DNA from: Actinomycetota bacterium
GTDB taxonomy: Bacteria; Actinomycetota; Actinomycetes; Propionibacteriales; Propionibacteriaceae
Direction: 5' to 3'
Length of the DNA stretch: 64,000 nucleotides
NCBI GenBank assembly: GCA_020161795.1
Contig: JAIUOR010000033.1
Span: 62,001 to 126,000 of the forward strand
Shown here piece after piece: positions 18,459 through 31,297 of this stretch. Below the pieces are notes generated by a model, which was not told the DNA's origin, made no database searches, and was given only the letters and a program-made list of their open reading frames with translations. Numbering within the stretch: the first letter of the stretch is position 1; each line of letters opens with the position of its first letter. A program made the translations under genes and the position numbers.

Positions 18459-19061
18459 TTGCCCGGCGGCCGGGGTTCGCCGACGGTCGGGGTGCTCGCG
18501 CTGCAGGGCGGGGTTCAGGAGCACGTCCGGCTGCTCCAGGAGTTGGGGGCGCGGACGGTGCTGGTGCGGGTGCCCGCTGATCTGGAAGGGGCGGACGGCC
18601 CGCGGGTGGATGCGCTGGTGCTGCCCGGCGGTGAATCCTCCACCATCGATCGGCTGTTGCGCAGCTTCGGCACCTTCGAGCCGCTGCGGCGGGCGATCGC
18701 GGACGGGGTGCCGACGCTGGGAACCTGCGCGGGGCTGGTTCTGCTGGCCCGCGAGGTGCTCGACGCGGCCCCCGGTCAGCGTTCGCTGGGCGTGCTGGAT
18801 GTGGCGGTCCGGCGGAACGCTTTCGGGCCCCAGCTCGATTCGGCCGAGGTCGACCTGGCCACCACGCTCGGCCCGGCGCGGGTGGCGTTCATCCGGGCGC
18901 CGCGGGTGGAGGCCGCCGGCCCCCAGGTGGAGGTGCTGGCCAGACGCGGGCAGGGAATCGTGGCGGTGCGGCAGGGTGCCGTCACCGGCGTCGCCTTCCA
19001 TCCCGAGCTCACCGGTGAGCCGCTCTTCCACCGGCGGCTGCTGGCGACCCGGCGCGGGTAG
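18459..19061 (+). CDS. pdxT: Pyridoxal 5'-phosphate synthase, glutaminase subunit PdxT
   Basis: Class I glutamine amidotransferase that feeds ammonia to PdxS. With the TTG at 18459 it has 200 residues, the normal family length, starting just before VGVLALQGGVQEH. PGGES lies at 56-60, nucleophile Cys90 in LGTCAGL, and the catalytic His-Glu in GVAFHPELTGE. The frame stays open to a GTG at 18312 overlapping the pdxS stop (GTGA); using it would add a 49-residue extension unrelated to PdxT. The true start is uncertain: coupling argues for 18312, family length for 18459. Confidence 0.9.
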   Translation: MPGGRGSPTVGVLALQGGVQEHVRLLQELGARTVLVRVPADLEGADGPRVDALVLPGGESSTIDRLLRSFGTFEPLRRAIADGVPTLGTCAGLVLLAREVLDAAPGQRSLGVLDVAVRRNAFGPQLDSAEVDLATTLGPARVAFIRAPRVEAAGPQVEVLARRGQGIVAVRQGAVTGVAFHPELTGEPLFHRRLLATRRG

Positions 19062-19262
19062 GAACCACCTTCACGTCCCGCCTCCGCTGGCCTCTGCCAG
19101 GTGCTGATCGCCGAGATGCTGGGGCTGGCGCAATTGTGAGGATTCGACAAGGATGGCCGGGCAACGTTGGCCGTGACACGCTGAACAACCGACAGCGGAC
19201 ATGGCAGATTGCCACAAGGCCCCCGGCGAGGGGGTGTCCCGACCCTGCCCCTGGGAGGCCCC

Positions 19263-24875
<5,613 letters not shown>

Positions 24876-24925
24876 GGCCCGACGAGCCGTCCCGGCTTCC
24901 GCCGGCGAGGCCGTAAGGTGACGCC

Positions 24926-25507
24926 ATGACGCAGCGAGTGGACTGGAACGAGGGGCGTTGGACGACCCCTCCGGTCGGTGTGACGGCGGACGGCGACGAT
25001 CTCGTCGTGACCGCGGCGGAGGGTTCGGACGCCTGGCGCGTCACCTCCTACGGGTTCGTCCACGACGACGAGCACGCGCTGCTGGCCCCACTGCCGGCCG
25101 GCACCGCCGTCGAGGTGGAGTTCGACGTCACCATGAGCGAGCAGTTCGATCAGGCCGGGCTGTTCCTCCGGGTCTCCTCCGAGTGCTGGACCAAGGCCGG
25201 AATCGAGTACGTCGACGGGGTACTCAACCTGGGCGCCGTGGTCACCGACGGGCGCTCGGACTGGTCGTCCGGCCCGGTGCCGGAGTGGGCCGGACGGCGG
25301 GCAACCGTCCGCGCCAGCCGCAGCGGGGACGCGGTCACGGTCCGCGCCCGGGTGGACGACGAGCCGTTCCGGATGGTCCGGCTCTTCCCCCTCGATCCGC
25401 AGCTCGCCCTGGCGGCAGGCCCCTACCTGTGCGCTCCCACCCGCGCCGGCCTCACCGTCCGGTTCCGTCGCTGGGAACTGACCGATCCGGATTCCTCGCT
25501 GCACTGA
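24926..25507 (+). CDS. DUF1349 (concanavalin-like beta-sandwich) protein
   Basis: 193-residue cytosolic protein of the DUF1349/REE1-like family, a predicted jelly-roll fold related to carbohydrate-binding lectin-like domains. Family landmarks: WRVTSYGFVHDDEHALL near residue 37, DQAGLFLRVSSECWTKAGIEYVDG, LGAVVTDGRSDWS, and a C-terminal AAGPYLCAPTRAGLTVRF strand. No signal peptide. ATG start at 24926, 50 bases after the carboxylase stop. Function unknown; the yeast homologue is linked to enolase/galactose metabolism but no enzymatic residues are established. Confidence 0.85.
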   Translation: MTQRVDWNEGRWTTPPVGVTADGDDLVVTAAEGSDAWRVTSYGFVHDDEHALLAPLPAGTAVEVEFDVTMSEQFDQAGLFLRVSSECWTKAGIEYVDGVLNLGAVVTDGRSDWSSGPVPEWAGRRATVRASRSGDAVTVRARVDDEPFRMVRLFPLDPQLALAAGPYLCAPTRAGLTVRFRRWELTDPDSSLH

Positions 25508-25519
25508 GCGGGAGCCTCG

Positions 25520-25996
25520 CTACAGCAGGGCGCGGATGTCCGCCTCGATGTCGGACGGGGGCACGGTCGGGGCGTAACGGCGCACGACCTCGCCCTGCCG
25601 GTTGAGCAGGAACTTGGTGAAGTTCCACTTGATGGCGTCGCCGAGAATGCCGCCCCGCTCGGTGCGCAGCCAGGTGTAGAGCGGGTGCGCGGTGTTCCCG
25701 TTGACGTCGATCTTGGCGAACATCGGGAAGCTGACCCCGTAGTTCAGGCGGCAGAACTCGGCGATCTCGGCGTTGTCGTCGAATTCCTGGTGGGCGAACT
25801 GGTCGCAGGGGAAGCCGAGCACCACCAGGCCCGCTTCGCGCAGATCGTGGTAGAGCTTCTCCAGCCCTTCGTACTGTGGGGTGAAGCCGCACTTGGAGGC
25901 GGTGTTCACCACGAGCACCACCTTGCCCAGGTAGTCGGCCAGCGGTTGTGCCTCGCCGGTGATCCGGTTCGCCTCGAAGTCGCTCAGCGTGGTCAT
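25520..25996 (-). CDS. Glutathione peroxidase family peroxidase (probably thioredoxin-dependent)
   Basis: 158-residue thiol peroxidase reducing H2O2 and organic hydroperoxides. Peroxidatic Cys36 lies in NTASKCGFTPQYEGLEKLY; the Gln is in LGFPCDQF and the Trp in KWNFTKFLL, completing the catalytic set. Actinobacteria usually lack glutathione, and Cys-type GPx homologues use thioredoxin; the second cysteine in GFPCDQF may act as the resolving Cys. ATG at 25996 with GGAGG 5 bases upstream; the 71 codons of open frame before it are non-coding. Convergent with the DUF1349 gene. Confidence 0.93.
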   Translation of the reverse strand: MTTLSDFEANRITGEAQPLADYLGKVVLVVNTASKCGFTPQYEGLEKLYHDLREAGLVVLGFPCDQFAHQEFDDNAEIAEFCRLNYGVSFPMFAKIDVNGNTAHPLYTWLRTERGGILGDAIKWNFTKFLLNRQGEVVRRYAPTVPPSDIEADIRALL

Positions 25997-26313
25997 CTTG
26001 CCTCCAGGTGTCGCCGCGGCGGCGTCACCCTGTGAGCTTAGTCGCGGCTCCGAACCCGGTTGGGGACGAAGATCGTGGCACGGGAGAACGGGTCCGCCTT
26101 GGGGCGCCTCCCTCCTGGGCCGAACACCAGCGCCAGCACGAGCCTGCCTCACCGCGGACGGCCAACTCACCGAGGAGCGCGCGCTGGCCTCCTCGACCGA
26201 GCCGACCACCGCCGTCCACCTCTTGCCCCGGCCTCTTGACCCTCATCGAGTGAGCCCCGCCGCTCGGGTACCGGACCCCGACCCACGCCGGTGAGCCCAC
26301 CCGCCGCTCGTCC

Positions 26314-26388
26314 CCGCAGAAGCCGGGCAATTCAGCCCCTCTGCCGGATATATCCACTCGCCTCGCCGGATTTGCCCGGTTTCTGCGG
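26314..26388. repeat. Interspersed palindromic repeat, copy 1
   Basis: 75-bp palindrome with 17-nt arms CCGCAGAAGCCGGGCAA and TTGCCCGGTTTCTGCGG (one G-T mismatch) around a 41-bp centre containing TATATCCA. Same family as 26506-26582 and 62059-62137. The elements look like REP sequences: short, palindromic, intergenic. Confidence 0.85.
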
Positions 26389-26505
26389 TGTAACAGAGCC
26401 AGGCTCCGAGTCAGCCGGACTCGGGGAGTGGGGCTTGGGCAGACCGGGCTTGGGATCGGACTCAGCGGTGCTGGCCGCGAGCGGCGAGGGCCGGCCGTCC
26501 ACTTG

Positions 26506-26582
26506 CCCGCAGAAACCGGGTGATCCAGGCCCTCTGGGTGTCATATCCAGCCACCCCGACGGATTTGCCCGGTTTCTGCGGG
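26506..26582. repeat. Interspersed palindromic repeat, copy 2
   Basis: 77-bp copy; arms CCCGCAGAAACCGGG and CCCGGTTTCTGCGGG pair perfectly. The centre reads TGATCCAGGCCCTCTG then ATCCAGCCACCCCGACGGATTTG, closely matching the copy at 62059. Same orientation as copy 1, 192 bp away. Confidence 0.88.
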
Positions 26583-26618
26583 GCTGGGCCTCAGATGGGA
26601 ATGAACTGGGCTCGAAGA

Positions 26619-26771
26619 GGCCGGATTCAGGAAGTGCAAGGACCGGATTCAGGGAGTGGAAGACACCGAGCTCAGGAGTGGGAGAGACCGGGCTCAGGAG
26701 TGGGAGAGACCGGGCTCAGGAGTGGGAGACCGGGCTCAGGGAGTGGGAGAGACCGGGCTCAGAGGGTGGGA
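26619..26771. repeat. Degenerate tandem repeat (about 22-bp unit, ~7 copies)
   Basis: Unit AGACCGGGCTCAGGAGTGGG repeated with small indels. The last units are the most uniform; earlier ones drift (CCGGATTCAGGGAGTGGA, CACCGAGCTCAGGAGTGGG). The array overlaps the last codons of the MerR gene (stop at 26759-26761). Looks like a minisatellite; no spacers, so not a CRISPR. Confidence 0.8.
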
Positions 26772-27562
26772 GTCTCTCGGTGGGTGTGGCTGGCCGGGTA
26801 GTGGGCGGAGGTGTCGATGCCGGCGGCGAGCACCAGTTCCTGGACGCGTTCCATCAACTGCTGCCAACCCGGGGAGGAGTCGTGGCGGTAGGTGACCACC
26901 ATGCGGTAGGCCGTGGCGTCCAGATCCCACTCCCGGACCTCGGGCGGGTGGTGGTCGGCGTAGGCATCGATCACCCAGGTGGCGGTGCGCTGGGCGAGTT
27001 CCTCGATTCGGGGGTCACCCACCGGCCAGTCGAAGGCCTGGTCAGTCAGCAGGTAGAGCTCGCGGTACTCCGGGTCGTCCAGCATGGCGCCCTGCGCCTG
27101 AACCCAGACTCCGATCAGGTCGGGGTAGAGCACCTGAACCAGGATCCAGCCGTCCCGGTCGGCGGCCAGGGTTCGTTCGGACGCCCCGAGCGCCCGCATC
27201 TTCTGCTGCATCGCCGCCAGTTCCGGAACCAGGAACGGTTCGCCCCCTTCGGCCAGAGCGGCGAGCGACCGCCGGGTCTCCCGCAGCGCCTTGATGCGCG
27301 CGGCCAGTTCGGCGTCCAGTTCTGCCACTGCCGCGCTCAGGGCCGGCGGGTCGGCGTCCCTCAACTCCCGCACCCGGGCGAGCGGGACACCGGCGTCGGT
27401 GAGCACCTTGATGCGCTGCAGGTCGATGACGTCCTGCGCGCCGTAGCTGCGATAGCCGGACGCGGTGCGCTCCGGCTCGGGCAGCAGGCCGAGGGCGTGG
27501 TAGTGCCGGATCGCCCGCGGCGTGACGCCGACGTACTCAGCCAGCCGGCCGATGCTCAGCAT
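26759..27562 (-). CDS. MerR-family transcriptional regulator (TipAL-like)
   Basis: 267-residue regulator. The N-terminal MerR winged helix (LSIGRLAEYVGVTPRAIRHYHALGLLPEPERTASGYRSYG, residues 2-42 in sections) is followed by a dimerisation coiled coil (about 75-125) and a large C-terminal domain (130-255) that may bind a drug-like ligand. No metal-binding cysteines, so not a metal sensor. It overlaps the end of the MFS gene by 26 bases and is co-transcribed with it. A MerR-type operator sits upstream of the MFS gene (28772-28792), consistent with control of its own operon. The C-terminal codons lie at the edge of a tandem repeat. Confidence 0.9.
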   Translation of the reverse strand: MLSIGRLAEYVGVTPRAIRHYHALGLLPEPERTASGYRSYGAQDVIDLQRIKVLTDAGVPLARVRELRDADPPALSAAVAELDAELAARIKALRETRRSLAALAEGGEPFLVPELAAMQQKMRALGASERTLAADRDGWILVQVLYPDLIGVWVQAQGAMLDDPEYRELYLLTDQAFDWPVGDPRIEELAQRTATWVIDAYADHHPPEVREWDLDATAYRMVVTYRHDSSPGWQQLMERVQELVLAAGIDTSAHYPASHTHRETPTL

Positions 27563-28763
27563 CGCTGTCCTCCCGGGAACCGATGTACTCCCTCAGCCCG
27601 GGGGCGATCAGGGCGTAGGCCGAGGTCAGCAGCCAGCCAGCGGCCAGCACCCAGGCGCCCGCCCGCAGGTCGGCCCCGGCCAGCACCGCCGCCATCAGGC
27701 CGAGGCCGACCGGCGTCGCCACCATCTGGAGCGCGGAGTAGGTGCCGAACACCCGGCCGCGCAGCGCATCCGGCACCTGCTCGGTCAGCACCACGGTGGT
27801 GATCGGCTGCAGCAGACCCGAGCCGAGACCGGCCGCGACCATGCCCGCGGCGACCAGCCAGAAGCCGTCCAGGGTGGCGATCAGTACTCCCGAGGCCGCA
27901 TAGAGCAGGTTGGCGGTCACCCAGGCGGCCCACCGCCGTCCCGCGAAGAGCCAGCCGTAGACCGCCGAACCGACCATGGTGCCCACCGCGTAGGCCGACA
28001 GGGTCAGCCCAAGCAACCCGGGGGCGGCCAGCGCGGTGAAGTGGGCGGGCAGCACGACGCTCAGCAGCGGCCCGACCAGAATCACGGAGGCCAGGCTGAT
28101 GACCAGCAGCGACAGCAACGGACGGCTGCGCCGGATCAGGTTCAGGCCGGCCAGCGGTGAGGTGTCCTCGTGCGGCTCCGGGGTGGACGCCGCCAGCGGC
28201 ATCACCGCGATGGCGAGGGCGGCGAGCGCCGAGCAGGCGGCGGTGATCCATACCACGCTGATCGACGGCAGCACGGTGAGCAGCCAGCCGGCCAGCGCCG
28301 GGCCGGCCAGGAAGGAGAGGCCGAACAGCATCCCGCGTAGCGAGGCGATCCTGTCCAGCGGTACCCCGGAGGTCGCCGAGACATTGGCCAGCAGGGTCTC
28401 GCGGGCGGTCATGCCCGGGACGTCGAACAGCGCACCGAGCACGCCGAGCGCGATGAACCAGAACACGTCGAGGCCGACCGCGGCATCCACGAGTGCCAGC
28501 CCGGCCACCGACAGCGCCGAGCCGATGTCGGCCAGGACCGACATCCGGCGGCGTCCCACCTTGTCGATCAGGTGACCGCCGGCGAAGGCGGCGAGCGCGG
28601 CGGGCACCGCGCTGACCGCCGCCACGATGCCGGCCAGCGCCGGATCGCCTGTGCGCTCCAAGACCAGCCAGGGCAGCACGATCGCGATCGAGGCGTTGCC
28701 GAACAGCGAGGTGGCAGTGGCGGTCAGGTAGAGCGGCAGGGTGGTCTTCGAGTTCACCAGCAC
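27537..28763 (-). CDS. MFS transporter (drug-efflux type)
   Basis: 408-residue, 12-helix major facilitator. The loop 2-3 motif is visible as GGHLIDKVGRRRMSVL (about 65-80), and the second half carries the equivalent FAGRRWAAW segment. Resembles actinobacterial 'MFS transporter' antibiotic exporters related to MefA/Bcr. GTG start at 28763, few bases downstream of the MerR-type operator and possibly leaderless. Shares an operon with the MerR regulator, a common pairing for inducible multidrug efflux. Substrate unknown. Confidence 0.88.
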   Translation of the reverse strand: MLVNSKTTLPLYLTATATSLFGNASIAIVLPWLVLERTGDPALAGIVAAVSAVPAALAAFAGGHLIDKVGRRRMSVLADIGSALSVAGLALVDAAVGLDVFWFIALGVLGALFDVPGMTARETLLANVSATSGVPLDRIASLRGMLFGLSFLAGPALAGWLLTVLPSISVVWITAACSALAALAIAVMPLAASTPEPHEDTSPLAGLNLIRRSRPLLSLLVISLASVILVGPLLSVVLPAHFTALAAPGLLGLTLSAYAVGTMVGSAVYGWLFAGRRWAAWVTANLLYAASGVLIATLDGFWLVAAGMVAAGLGSGLLQPITTVVLTEQVPDALRGRVFGTYSALQMVATPVGLGLMAAVLAGADLRAGAWVLAAGWLLTSAYALIAPGLREYIGSREDSDAEHRPAG

Positions 28764-28771
28764 AGTCTGAA

Positions 28772-28792
28772 ACCTTAACGCTGCGTCAAGGT
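28772..28792 (-). promoter_or_regulatory. MerR-type operator in the promoter of the MFS-merR operon
   Basis: Inverted repeat ACCTTAACGC-T-GCGTCAAGGT (9 of 10 pairs), the classic MerR-family dyad. On the minus strand a TTGACC at 28797-28792 can serve as -35, followed by the ~19-bp spacer favoured by MerR regulators. The site abuts the stop codon of the upstream amidase gene. Confidence 0.7.
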
Positions 28793-29649
28793 CAAGCGTG
28801 GTTTGACGGACGGAGAGGATCAGCCGCGGCGTGATCGGAAGGCGCCGACTCCGCCGCGAGCAGGTTCCGGCGTGCGATCACCCAACCGAGGGCACCGAGC
28901 ATCCCGGCCAGGCCACCCGGCAGGGTGGCGAGCCGGATCGCGGGACGGGACACGGCCGCATCCGCCGCGGCCAATTGCCGGGCGGCGTACTTCTTCACCC
29001 GGGCGCGTACGTCGGGCAGCACCTTCTTGCGGATCCGTGGATAGAACCGATCCCCAGGGCAGGCGGTCAGCGACATGTCCCGATGTCCACCGATCGGGTA
29101 GGTCTTCACCTTCCTGCCCTTCTTCCAGCGGTTCGAGCCACGGGAGGTGAAGGTGATCGACCTGCCCTTGGTCACGTCGATGTCGTATTCGACGGCCAGC
29201 CACGCCAGCAGCTTGACCAGCGAGGCGCGCGCAGCCTTGGTGGGCTGCCGCTTCTGGAAGTTGCCCAGCAGGCAGATCTTCTGGTCGAAACCCTGGTTGC
29301 CTCCGGTGGCGTCGCCACGCACCGGCCCGTCCAGCGATCCGGCCCGCCCTTCCCAGATCCGTCCCTTGGCGTCGATCACGAAGTTGTAGGCGAGGTCGGG
29401 CCACTTCTTGGTCGTGGTGTGCATCCGGTAATAGCCGCGCAGGGTCTTGATCACCTTGGCCCTGGAGGTCACATTGTTGGCGCCGGCGCTGTGGTGCACG
29501 AGCAGGAACCGCGGGGTCTCCGGCTTGGGCTTCTTCTTCGGGGGCAGCCCCTGGGCCCACTCCGCCCGCGGAATGATCGTGGGACGGGGCGGCTTCGCCG
29601 CCGTCGGAAGGCCGGGCAGCAGCCCCCGGCGAGGCAGGGTTCCGGTCAT
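28792..29649 (-). CDS. N-acetylmuramoyl-L-alanine amidase (PGRP/Amidase_2 domain)
   Basis: 285-residue zinc amidase that cuts the lactyl-Ala bond of peptidoglycan. Zinc ligands are visible as His in LLVHHSAG (about 52), His in GGHRDMSLTACPGD and the Cys of that motif; LAYNFVIDAKGRIWEGR is the PGRP core. The C-terminus has a single hydrophobic helix (ATLPGGLAGMLGALGWVI) followed by RR, a possible membrane anchor. The N-terminus (LPRRGLLPGLPTAA) hints at a twin-arginine start but is too short and polar to call a signal peptide. ATG at 29649 with GGAGG upstream is preferred over a longer start. Export route unclear. Confidence 0.88.
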   Translation of the reverse strand: MTGTLPRRGLLPGLPTAAKPPRPTIIPRAEWAQGLPPKKKPKPETPRFLLVHHSAGANNVTSRAKVIKTLRGYYRMHTTTKKWPDLAYNFVIDAKGRIWEGRAGSLDGPVRGDATGGNQGFDQKICLLGNFQKRQPTKAARASLVKLLAWLAVEYDIDVTKGRSITFTSRGSNRWKKGRKVKTYPIGGHRDMSLTACPGDRFYPRIRKKVLPDVRARVKKYAARQLAAADAAVSRPAIRLATLPGGLAGMLGALGWVIARRNLLAAESAPSDHAAADPLRPSNHA

Positions 29650-29796
29650 CCGTACCTCCGATCTGGTCAGCCCAGTCTGGCAGGGCGACGACGGCTCCGT
29701 CAGGGCGTCCGCCGCGCTGCCGGATATCACCAACCCACGGGTGTCCGACGGAGGAGTTGTCCACGTTCAGGGACGGAGCTCACATCGTGCCGGGAT

Positions 29797-29815
29797 TTAG
29801 GTTAGGCTCACCTTG
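29797..29815 (+). promoter_or_regulatory. IdeR/DtxR iron box
   Basis: TTAGGTTAGGCTCACCTTG matches the DtxR/IdeR consensus TTAGGTTAGGCTAACCTAA at 16 of 19 positions. It sits 24 bp before the GTG of the DUF2470 gene, where a bound Fe2+-repressor would block transcription. Implies induction under iron limitation. Confidence 0.85.
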
Positions 29816-29838
29816 TCTATTTACGGGACGGAGGGCTT

Positions 29839-30681
29839 GTGGAACCTGCACAGCTCGGGGTTGCGGCCGGCACCGCGGTGTCCGCGCGGCCGGTGTCGCT
29901 GGCGCGTCGCCTGCTCGGAGGAGCCGGCCGGGCAGCTCTGCTCGCCTATGACCTTGCCCCGGTCGTCGAGGCGGCCGCGCTCGTTCACGGGCTGAGTCGT
30001 TCGGGCGAACTCCTGGTCGCCTGCCTGGCCGATGACGAGATTCCCGCCACCACCTGGGAGCACACGCCGCTCCGGGTCCGTCTCGAGGTGATCAAGGAAG
30101 CACCCGAGTGGTCGGTGCGGATCACCTCCTGCGCCGTCCACCTGCTAGGCGTCCTGGAATGGCTGCCGGACGAGACGCGCGCCCACTATCTAGCCGAGGC
30201 GGGGCTCCACCCGCGGATGGTCGAGCTGGCGTCGGCGCCGAACGGCCGCCTGGGAATCGTCCGGACGGAGCGGGTGCTGCTGCACGACTGCTCCGGCGTG
30301 ACCCCCTTCGCCTTCGCGGAACTGGTCGATCCGGGTACAGCGAGGGCCGGCGGCTTTCCGACGGCCGATCAGGAGTGGGCCGCCCGTGACCTGGTCGGAC
30401 GGCTCACCGCCACCGAGTTGGACGAACTGTTCGACGCGGCGTCCGGGGGCTGGGAGTCCGCTCTGACGCTCTCCGAGGGCGCCGGAGGCTGCCCCCACAC
30501 CCAGCGACAGGTGTTCTTCGTGGACATCGATCGCACCGGTCTGACGCTGATGGAGGCCGAGGCCGGCTTCACCACCGTCACCGTGCTGACCTTCGATCAA
30601 CCAGCGGACAGCATCGAGGAGTTGGCGGATGGGCTCCGCCAACTCCTCGAATCAGCAGCTACGGCTCAGCGAGCTTCGTAG
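29839..30681 (+). CDS. DUF2470 domain protein, iron-regulated
   Basis: 280-residue cytosolic protein. The first 120 residues resemble a pyridoxamine-phosphate-oxidase-like/split-barrel fold (VHGLSRSGELLVACLADD; LRVRLEVIKEAPEWSVRITSC). The C-terminal domain (about 175-275) matches DUF2470, with VFFVDIDRTGLTLMEAEAGF and VTVLTFDQPADSIEELADGLRQL. Proteins of this kind accompany haem or siderophore iron acquisition in actinobacteria and are related in layout to HugZ/HutZ-type haem proteins. The IdeR box upstream supports an iron role. GTG start with GGAGGG 4 bases upstream. Whether it binds haem is unknown. Confidence 0.75.
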   Translation: MEPAQLGVAAGTAVSARPVSLARRLLGGAGRAALLAYDLAPVVEAAALVHGLSRSGELLVACLADDEIPATTWEHTPLRVRLEVIKEAPEWSVRITSCAVHLLGVLEWLPDETRAHYLAEAGLHPRMVELASAPNGRLGIVRTERVLLHDCSGVTPFAFAELVDPGTARAGGFPTADQEWAARDLVGRLTATELDELFDAASGGWESALTLSEGAGGCPHTQRQVFFVDIDRTGLTLMEAEAGFTTVTVLTFDQPADSIEELADGLRQLLESAATAQRAS

Positions 30682-30947
30682 GTCAGGCACTCGGCCGCGT
30701 CGCCGGCCACAGCGATCTCGGCCGCGGTGCACAGCAGGTCGGTGTTGTGCACGCATTCCAGCCGCTTGCAGGCGCCCACCTGTCCGCTGGGCGAGGAAAG
30801 GCCCGCGCGGGCGTCGAGAGCGATGAACGTGGTGCAGGTCGCCTTCGCGCCGGAACCGCCGACGGTGATGGCGAGAGCGGTGCAGCCGCCGTCATTGAAT
30901 GAGCAGGCAGTGGTGGTGCAGGACTTGACGATCGACGTCGTGCTCAT
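30666..30947 (-). CDS. DUF1540 cysteine-rich small protein
   Basis: 93-residue protein made of two similar Cys4 units: C-x4-C-x6-C then a later Cys (residues about 10-38), repeated as C-x4-C-x7-C and Cys in AECLTY (about 60-90). This is the DUF1540 pattern, a putative metal-binding module of unknown role. ATG at 30947 with GGAGG 8 bases upstream; a TTGTTC-17-TATGGT promoter lies just upstream. Its 3' end overlaps the convergent DUF2470 gene by 16 bases, so read-through from either could form antisense RNA. Metal binding is inferred from the cysteines. Confidence 0.85.
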   Translation of the reverse strand: MSTTSIVKSCTTTACSFNDGGCTALAITVGGSGAKATCTTFIALDARAGLSSPSGQVGACKRLECVHNTDLLCTAAEIAVAGDAAECLTYEAR

Positions 30948-31297
30948 GATGCGAACCTCCGGTGAGAAACCTTCAACGCGATTCACCATAGCTCTTCATT
31001 TCCGGGCGAACAAGCATTCTTAGGCCTACCTAATTACCTGGTATTTACGCACTAAATGTCGATCGAAAATCGCGAATGGGCGGTCACCGCAGCCTCGTGA
31101 CTAGCAAGGATGGATCCTCAGGGCAAGCAGAATCGGGTATCGCATACCGGACTCAATAACAATGAATGTGGCTTTCTTAAATAAGCCTCGCGCGGCGCTG
31201 CTGCCGGGAATATGCGCCGGTCGGCGGCGGGCTCCGCGGTCTGGACGGGCTGCCGTCCCGCTCGGGTGGGTCGGGGTGCCACGCGGGCGGACGAGGC
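30948..31297. other. AT-richer intergenic gap (350 bp)
   Basis: Noticeably lower GC than its surroundings. Holds the DUF1540 promoter (-10 TATGGT near 30985 on the minus strand) and an inverted TTAGG-CCTA-CCTAA at 31020-31033, which resembles two iron-box half sites at the wrong spacing. No gene seen. Confidence 0.5.

Larger units (their letters stand above)
25997..26758. other. Repeat-rich intergenic region (762 bp), no gene
   Basis: No plausible gene. From the 5' side: the GPx promoter zone and an unremarkable GC-rich stretch to 26312, two copies of the ~77-bp palindrome family (26314 and 26506), a spacer with GACTCGG/GGGCTTGGG motifs, and a degenerate 22-bp tandem array running into the end of the MerR gene. 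Long open frames across it merely translate the repeats. Confidence 0.75.

Noticed and set aside
26619..26771. Tandem repeats considered as a CRISPR array
   Set aside because: Units are contiguous with no unique spacers, and no cas genes are present.
26291..27802. A 503-codon plus-strand open frame across the repeats
   Set aside because: It translates the palindromes and minisatellite and then the antisense of the MerR gene; no family features.
31020..31033. A second IdeR box upstream of the DUF1540 gene
   Set aside because: TTAGG and CCTAA are separated by 4 bases instead of 9, so the dyad does not fit the DtxR/IdeR footprint; kept only as a weak note.
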